DNA of 64,000 nt from Phycomyces nitens. Taxonomy: Eukaryota; Mucoromycota; Mucoromycetes; Mucorales; Phycomycetaceae. Positions within the stretch are counted from its first letter, which is position 1. Each line of letters starts with the position of its first letter. The stretch spans positions 2,542,001 through 2,606,000 of the forward strand of contig JAHRBC010000003.1 of NCBI GenBank assembly GCA_022702545.1. The letters run 5' to 3'. Made by a program: the position numbers and the translations under genes. The notes beneath the pieces were generated by a model. The model was not told where the DNA came from and did not search any database. It saw nothing but the letters and a program-made list of their open reading frames with translations. This document shows, piece after piece, positions 58,560-64,000 of the stretch.

Positions 58560-59098
58560 ATGAAAAGTAAGTAATATTCATACTGCAAACCAAGTCTTTC
58601 AAAGTATTTAGATTGGCTAATGCTTACTATAGCCATGCGTAATGCAATTACCGTCATTAGGAGGCATTGCGGTGTCAAACATCTTTGTAAATGACATTAG
58701 CACAGCAGGTCATTCAAACCAAGTAAGACACACAATGCCAATAACATAACTTGCAAACCGTTCAAAATTGCTAATGCCTACATGTCATTGTCATTTGTAT
58801 TCCCATCGTTGTAATTAGAGCAGTTTGAACATCATTCTCAACCATCGTGTCAAACTACATGAGGTCACCTCATTTCAAGTAAGTAAAGTCCATAATGCTT
58901 CCAAAGCAGCTTATAAACTATAAGCGCTTACCGATATACACATGTACTTACCGTCTGTACCGTGCCTTTTAGACAAATGTCAAACTGAGAGGAAGAAAGC
59001 GGCATGAATGCAGCTTTTCAATACACTCACTGTGGGCCTCTTATTGTACCTGTATTCTGTCTGACCGGCGAATATACTACATACTTTTTACAAACTGA
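58560..59098 (+). CDS. Hypothetical four-exon gene, right-arm copy
   Basis: Exons 58560-58566, 58661-58722, 58819-58878 and 58973-59098 use GTAAG-type donors (GTAAGT at exons 1 and 3, GTAAGA at exon 2) and AG acceptors and join in phase to 84 residues. The N-terminus reads MKRGIAVSNIFVNDISTAG and the middle SSLNIILNHRVKLHEVTSFQ. A 'gcatataagc' TATA-like sequence abuts the start codon. I see no domain, signal or membrane segment. The strong splice sites are the best evidence; RNA data would be needed to confirm. The rest of the gene could instead continue into the GC-rich repeat downstream. Confidence 0.3.
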
Positions 59099-60030
59099 GG
59101 CGAAAGTTCTTGTATTTTACTTGTAAGTTGACAAACAGTATTTCTTCTTCTAACCCATCCGGTATCCCAAGTACGTGAACTAATCATTCTTCATGTTTTA
59201 TCTCTGCGCAAGTCGACCGGCGATCTTCCTTAGTACGGCGGCCATTCCGTTGGCGGCGTGGTTCTTCCTATGGACTGGCTTCGTGAGCCTGGTCTGCCGG
59301 CCTAAACCACGGGGTTTGCGTCCCAGCTAGCAGGAGTCGCTTCTTTCTGAACGGGCGGGTGACACTTCTTCTGAATAGTGCGGTTTGTCCACCGTTGAAG
59401 GCACGAGTGTTGGTCACTTCAAAAAACATGCGTTGCTCGCTACACCAGCAGGTTAGCCTATCTTAATGGCGGTGCGGCCTACAAAGCCGTCGGTGTGGTT
59501 CCCCTTTGAACTGGCTTCGTGAGTCTGATCAAACGATCTAAACACGGGTTGGCCTACCTTCAAGGTCAAATTTCCGGTGCCGAAGCAGGCTATTCCATTG
59601 GGGTAGTCCTGATCCACTGGAATCGAAATGACAGAAAAGTTGTCAGTAAGGTAAGTAACATCAAACAAATACACAAGCTTTCAAGTTATTCAAGTTTATT
59701 AATATATGCATCTATTAGATAAATATGAACCTACCCGGAAAATGGTAAAAGAAAGCATGATGAATACAGTCTTTTGACATCTTTGCTAATATATATTCTT
59801 ATTACAGTAGGTCTATTCTACCTAACCAATGGATGTGATGTACACTTTTTGGCAACTCAAGCGACAGTTCTGTCATTATCAATGTAAGTTGACAAACGGT
59901 CTTTAGTCTTCAATGACATTGGGCACCCATAGTACGTAAACTAATCATTGTCCAAGTTCTATATCTGCTTAACTAGATTGGCAATCTCCCTGGGTAGTGC
60001 GACACATTTTATGGTCACAGGTAGTTGATT
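58940..60030. repeat. GC-rich island in internal tandem duplication, right arm
   Basis: Mirror of 45060-46150. On the + strand the segment 59519-59660 encodes AYLQGQISGAEAGYSIGVV in an open frame ending at a GTAAGT donor, and the next block contains YLTNGCDVHFLATQATVLS before another GTAAGT. These look like exons of an old duplicated gene, but the phases do not join. Confidence 0.5.
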
Positions 60031-60105
60031 TATATTCATGATATAAATCTCAAGTTTTTATATTTTTGTTTCTCTAAATAAAATTCTCTATTTCTCAAAA
60101 GAACA

Positions 60106-60785
60106 TTGCAATCCAACAATCATAATATAATATGCCCAAGCCATATACAAACCATAAAGACGAAACTACTGGGGTGTACGCTTTGTTTACTATGCCAAGA
60201 TTCTCTCTGGCAGATTGCGACCATGGTTGAGATGCCACTGTCAAGTGTACAAACAATCGGCAGATGCATCACGACTTTTGACTTTCTATTCTCTTGAAAG
60301 TAATCTAGCGACAAAGGAAGACGAGATGGAAGGGTAGATGGACATTTGGAAAAGGTCATTCGAGAGAATCAATTTACGTTTTATAATCAATCAGGTCAAA
60401 TTGTCATTGGGTTCCATTAAGATGAATGCATGCAGATAAACGATAATCACCTCTGTCAAGCGATTAGACCTGTAATACTTTTTGCATCATGTAAGCCTAG
60501 ACTGACATATGAATACAATAAGACTGGGGATTGGTGGCATGGAATTTGTAAATTAGTCTGATAATCAATGGGCAAATATGACCTGGTCAGATGATTTTTG
60601 TTTCTGCCTTGAAGGAAAGCATGGTTCCATGAGAGGGCTTCGAGGAATTGGCAAGGGGTATGAGGAAAGGCACGCCAGCTCAATAGCGAAATGGAGTGGT
60701 AGAGTAATGGTTTTGGGTTTATTTTTTTCAATCGTGAGACGAGGGACTATTTAGATAAGATACATCGATATCTTGGCAAATACAT
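60106..60785 (+). pseudogene. Tc1/mariner transposase relic in right arm
   Basis: Mirror of the left-arm relic at 44300-44984, with the same frameshifts. The SDDFCFCLEG and KWSGRVMVLG segments are at about 60570-60720. Confidence 0.7.
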
Positions 60786-60911
60786 TTAACCCATGAATCA
60801 AAAATGTTTCCAAAAAGTAAGAGAGAATATATTTTCCAACAGATTAGATGGGCTCAATGAGTAAAAGATAATCATTGAGTACCTGCAAAATGCTCTAGAG
60901 ATGACTGTTGG

Positions 60912-62797
60912 CAAGAGACTCTCTTAAGGCTAATCGGTTCTCGCTCAAGAATTGTTTCAAATCGGATACTTGTCTGTGCACAGAGCTTTTACTATTGTCT
61001 TTACTTATTTTGTCTTTCTCTCTCTCTCTTTGATGAACTTGACATGACTACATCTTGAAATTAATCGATTCGCTCCAATAATTTCTTGTGGTTTTCGCGA
61101 TACCCTTACTCTTTCGCAAAATTTCATACTTGAAATACGTTGAACTTGTCTCTCTAAAGAAAACTATAAAGTAAAAAGAAGTGGATCAAATAAAAGTATC
61201 TCGATACTTGTCAGTTTTTCTGCTTTATATTCTTTGGTTATCCAATCTGAGGAGTACTACTATCTGCTGCAATAGCCATAAAATGTTTGATCAAGAACAT
61301 TTCTTTTATAAAAACATTTTTTCCTTCAAAACCCTTGCGCAATGGGAAAAAAATCACATTTAACGGAACAAGTATTGGTAATATAAAAGTGTGAATTGTA
61401 TTACTTGGCTCATTTGCCTGTCTTTATTGCAGTTTGAGTGCACTTTGACAGATTGACCTTTTTTTGGCGAGAAAGGACTCTATTTCTTTGAGGTAGAACT
61501 GGTTTTAGTTTAGATGGTATTTTGGATAATTTATTTGATATTTATACCAAGAATATTTGACATTAAAAGGTTGTTTTTGGAAACCATTGGTGGTATAGGT
61601 GAAAAGGAAAAACTGACCCTTTGAAGGCTATAATCAACACTTGCGAGCTATATGCCTGTATCACCCTAGTTAAAAGAAAGGTTCTCTGTTTCTTGAATCA
61701 TTTTGAATGAACTTTATACAGGGAGTTTATTTATCAAGAATAAACTGCTTGTTATAACTCAAGGTTTTCTGAGGGCTGGAAGAAGTTCCAAGGTAATCGA
61801 GTAATATTACGACTCCAATAACCTGGATCTCTGCCCCGTTAAGAACTTGGGTACTTGTTTTGGTCGTATGATATAATCAATAGTACTTGCTCCAAGAACT
61901 ACCAAGGATATGTATCCTGCAATCTACAAAAAAAAATTTTAAAAAAAAGATACCTTATAAGTATGTAAAGAACATTAGATGCCAATATCAAATCTGATAA
62001 ATGAAATGAGGAAGGCAGGAGTTGGCACGCAATATTAATTTTTAATAAATCTTAATTTTATTATTGAATGTCGTATGTTTTGACTCTGCTTTTAGACATG
62101 GTTTAGTAAAAGTAGGAAAAACACAACGAGAGAGTTAAAAGATTAAATTCATTTCTTTGCCTTTCTACTCAAGGCTTGCATACAGGTGCCCATGCATAGA
62201 TATTGACGCAATTGAATCATGATACTCCTTGAACCTTTTTCCCTTGCAGTCTGCATGTGTTTCAATCGAAATTGAATACCAAAGGGATTAAAACTTGGCT
62301 TTAACATTACAGACATCTCAAGGTTTTAAAGACGATAATTGGGATATTTTGCAATCATGACTATTTATCCACAGCATTGTTTTTTTTAAATAATAATAAT
62401 AATAATAATAATAATAGATTATTTTATAGCCATCACATCACACAATGATAACAAACGAGTGAGCGAGAATGAAAAAAAAAAGCAAAGTATATACTTTACA
62501 CCCATAAAAACCAAGTTTCGCTACCCATTACTTTAATACAAAAATTAGAGAAATCCACAATCAGTTTAAGAAACAAGTTTGATTGTATTTGTGTTGGTTC
62601 AGACTGATAACCATCATACTTGTTTTCTGTAGATTTGACGAGTATTTCTGTGTGTATGTGTGTAGGTATTTGTGTGTTTGCGCTTTTGTGTGTGTGTGTG
62701 TATGTGTGTGTATGTGGTCGTTTTGTTCTTGTTGTTACTGGTCTATAGGTCTATAGTTTATCTTGTATTGGTGTAAATAATATTCAGGTCGGATTCC
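60912..62797. other. Intergenic, AT-rich, simple repeats
   Basis: No supported gene. Contains a CT run (61019-61030), a (TAA) run at 62391-62416 and a GT-rich run at 62640-62715. The small + frame at 61181-61363 has no recognisable features. Confidence 0.5.
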
Positions 62798-63184
62798 TTA
62801 GTTGCCATCTTCCGAAAGATTGTCTGGAGAGAATGAGCTGGAGATTGGAGGAGTAGGACCATTCTCTTCCATCTTCTGGGCAATCATTTTCTGGAATCCA
62901 ACATATTTTCCTACGCATCGGTCAATGCATTTCGATTCTCCTTTGTTCAGGTCAGGTTCATGATAGTTTGTGGGAACGCATTTAACCTGGCAGGTCTCGA
63001 GAATTCTATAATTTAGGTTAACCAGAGAGACACACACACACAGTCAATACCACAAGGACATAACCGTGCAGATATCGGTTTATTACCGGTTGTAGAGGCC
63101 CATAAAGGCATCGACCTGTTTCTCTGCTGCAATCAGGTTTTCAGGGTTGACATAGGTTTGAGAGAAACTGCTCCAGGACGACAT
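62798..63184 (-). CDS. TIM10: Mitochondrial intermembrane-space chaperone Tim10
   Basis: Two exons, 63087-63184 and 62798-63005, give 101 aa. The twin CX3C motif is present: CQVKC and CIDRC, spaced as in small Tim proteins, with NYHEPDLNKGE between them, a sequence typical of Tim10 rather than Tim9. Tim10 pairs with Tim9 as a hexamer that escorts hydrophobic carrier and beta-barrel precursors across the intermembrane space; it is imported through Mia40-driven disulphide formation. The C-terminal tail (PPISSSFSPDNLSEDGN) is a little longer than usual. The single intron contains a GT microsatellite. Confidence 0.92.
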
Positions 63185-63821
63185 TATTGTTTTTTTGGAT
63201 TTTGTGTTGACAAAAAAAAAAAAAAGGTCAAAAGAGAGGAGAGAGAGAGAATGGGTTCGTAGGGTCTGGGCGTGACTGACAAAGTTGGTTAAATTTTCAG
63301 CACTGATTTTATTTTGTATTTATTTTTTTTAATTTTTTAATTATTATTATTATTTCTCTTAATTTTGTGGTCTCGATAAAGGACACTCTTTGGAAAGAAG
63401 GGTTGGTGATAAATGCGTGTTTGACCAGAAAAACGCTCCCCGGGGGGTTTAATGGATGATACTGATAAATGTCTGTATATACATCTACAAGTTAAGGCAA
63501 ACAAGATTGAGATTGTTCTTTGTTGATTTGAAATTAGAAAGACTGGATATTATAATAGACAAGGAGTTTTTCATGATATGCTTGCATGATGAGTGTAGGT
63601 GTAGGTGTAGATGTATAGTGTATAGTGTATAGTGTATAGGTGTGCTTGTGAGTGAATAAATACAAGTGTATGTGTAGGTGTAAGTTGCAGGTGTAGGTGT
63701 AGATGGTCGTGTTTTTGTCTTGATCCATAAATACTTTTTTTTTGGTGTTCATGCCGTAAAGAAGAACAAGAAGAGGAAAGCAGAGGGCAATCTTGAATGA
63801 CAAGAAGTACTCTTTCTTTTC
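63185..63821. other. Intergenic with short tandem repeats
   Basis: Contains an A-run and GA-rich tract upstream of TIM10 (63210-63252). A degenerate hexamer array follows at 63594-63705: 'gtgtag' and 'gtatagt' units. No coding sequence. Confidence 0.5.
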
Positions 63822-64000
63822 TTATGCAATATAGGGTACCCAGCCCATATCTAATAGCTCATCAAAATGGCGTACTGTCTCTTCATCATCATCCACACAC
63901 GCAGTTGCCCTTGCGATCTCTTCTTCGTCCGATATCGCATCGCTCAACTCTTCCGAAATATCATATTGTTCACCCACATTATCCTCTTCCTCTTCATCCT
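63822..64000 (-). CDS. C-terminus of an acidic protein, truncated by window end
   Basis: The minus-strand frame is open from base 64000 to a TAA at 63822-63824, giving 58 residues. It is very acidic (DEEEEDNVGEQYDISEE, then SDEEEIARA) and ends HFDELLDMGWVPYIA. Neither start nor domain is visible in the window, and I do not recognise the family. Confidence 0.55.
   Translation of the reverse strand, partial: DEEEEDNVGEQYDISEELSDAISDEEEIARATACVDDDEETVRHFDELLDMGWVPYIA

Larger units (their letters stand above)
53902..60911 (-). repeat. Giant inverted repeat, right arm (7.01 kb)
   Basis: Reverse complement of 44176-51187. The inner end is at 'atgtttgtgaactcaattca' (53902 onward) and the outer end at 'gatgactgttgg' (60911). 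Beyond both ends similarity stops abruptly. Arm length differs by only two bases from the left arm. The arm carries mirrored copies of every element listed for the left arm. Confidence 0.95.

Noticed and set aside
63594..63710. CRISPR-like or telomere-like array of short units
   Set aside because: Units are irregular 6-7 bp without spacers, so it is an ordinary degenerate microsatellite.

Overview
The window looks like a piece of a filamentous fungal chromosome, most likely an early-diverging (Mucoromycota-like) lineage. The genes are intron-rich with short GT-AG introns (about 45-95 nt) and very small exons, intergenic DNA is AT-rich, and the mobile-element relics (DIRS-type tyrosine-recombinase retroelement, Tc1/mariner, solo LTRs, large DDE-type proteins) fit that group. 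The lineage is inferred from gene content only.

Layout. (1) 1-11.5 kb is a transposon graveyard: a DDE-type transposase broken by one stop codon, a large decayed transposon protein gene spread over 4.2-8.2 kb, three solo LTRs with 5-bp target-site duplications, several dispersed repeats, a Tc1 helix-turn-helix fragment and a DIRS relic. (2) 12.4-43.3 kb is a dense housekeeping block: Atg20/Snx41-type sorting nexin (+), tRNA t6A dehydratase Tcd (-), F-box protein (-), Doa4/USP8-like deubiquitinase with a rhodanese domain (-), DNA-3-methyladenine glycosylase (+), a small probable mitochondrial membrane protein (+), alternative NADH dehydrogenase (-), SET-domain methyltransferase (-), RNase H2 subunit A (+), ribosomal protein S0/SA (+), PX-PH phospholipase D (-), ArfGAP with UBA and NPF motifs (-), and alpha-methylacyl-CoA racemase (+). 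(3) 44.2-60.9 kb is a giant inverted repeat: two arms of about 7.01 kb, nearly identical, around a 2.7-kb single-copy spacer. (4) 62.8-64 kb returns to ordinary genes: Tim10 (-) and the C-terminus of an acidic protein (-).

Several housekeeping genes share processes: membrane traffic and phosphoinositide/ubiquitin sorting (sorting nexin, phospholipase D, ArfGAP, Doa4-like protease, F-box protein) and mitochondrial function (Tcd, alternative NADH dehydrogenase, Tim10, the small membrane protein). They lie on both strands and nothing suggests an operon-like unit.

The most unusual structure is the inverted repeat. Each arm carries a tandem pair of small, apparently paralogous genes (102 and 80 codons) behind matching promoters that hold a palindromic CGAGACATATGTCTCG-type element and a TATA box. 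Each arm also has a GC-rich tandem repeat, a possible four-exon gene and a Tc1 relic. The arms are essentially identical except for the outer ~105 bp (7 substitutions) and two homopolymer indels. One indel leaves one small gene intact in the right arm and frameshifted in the left. The spacer and one arm sequence share repeat families with the 3-9 kb graveyard. I read splice sites and arm comparisons by eye; no database search was run.
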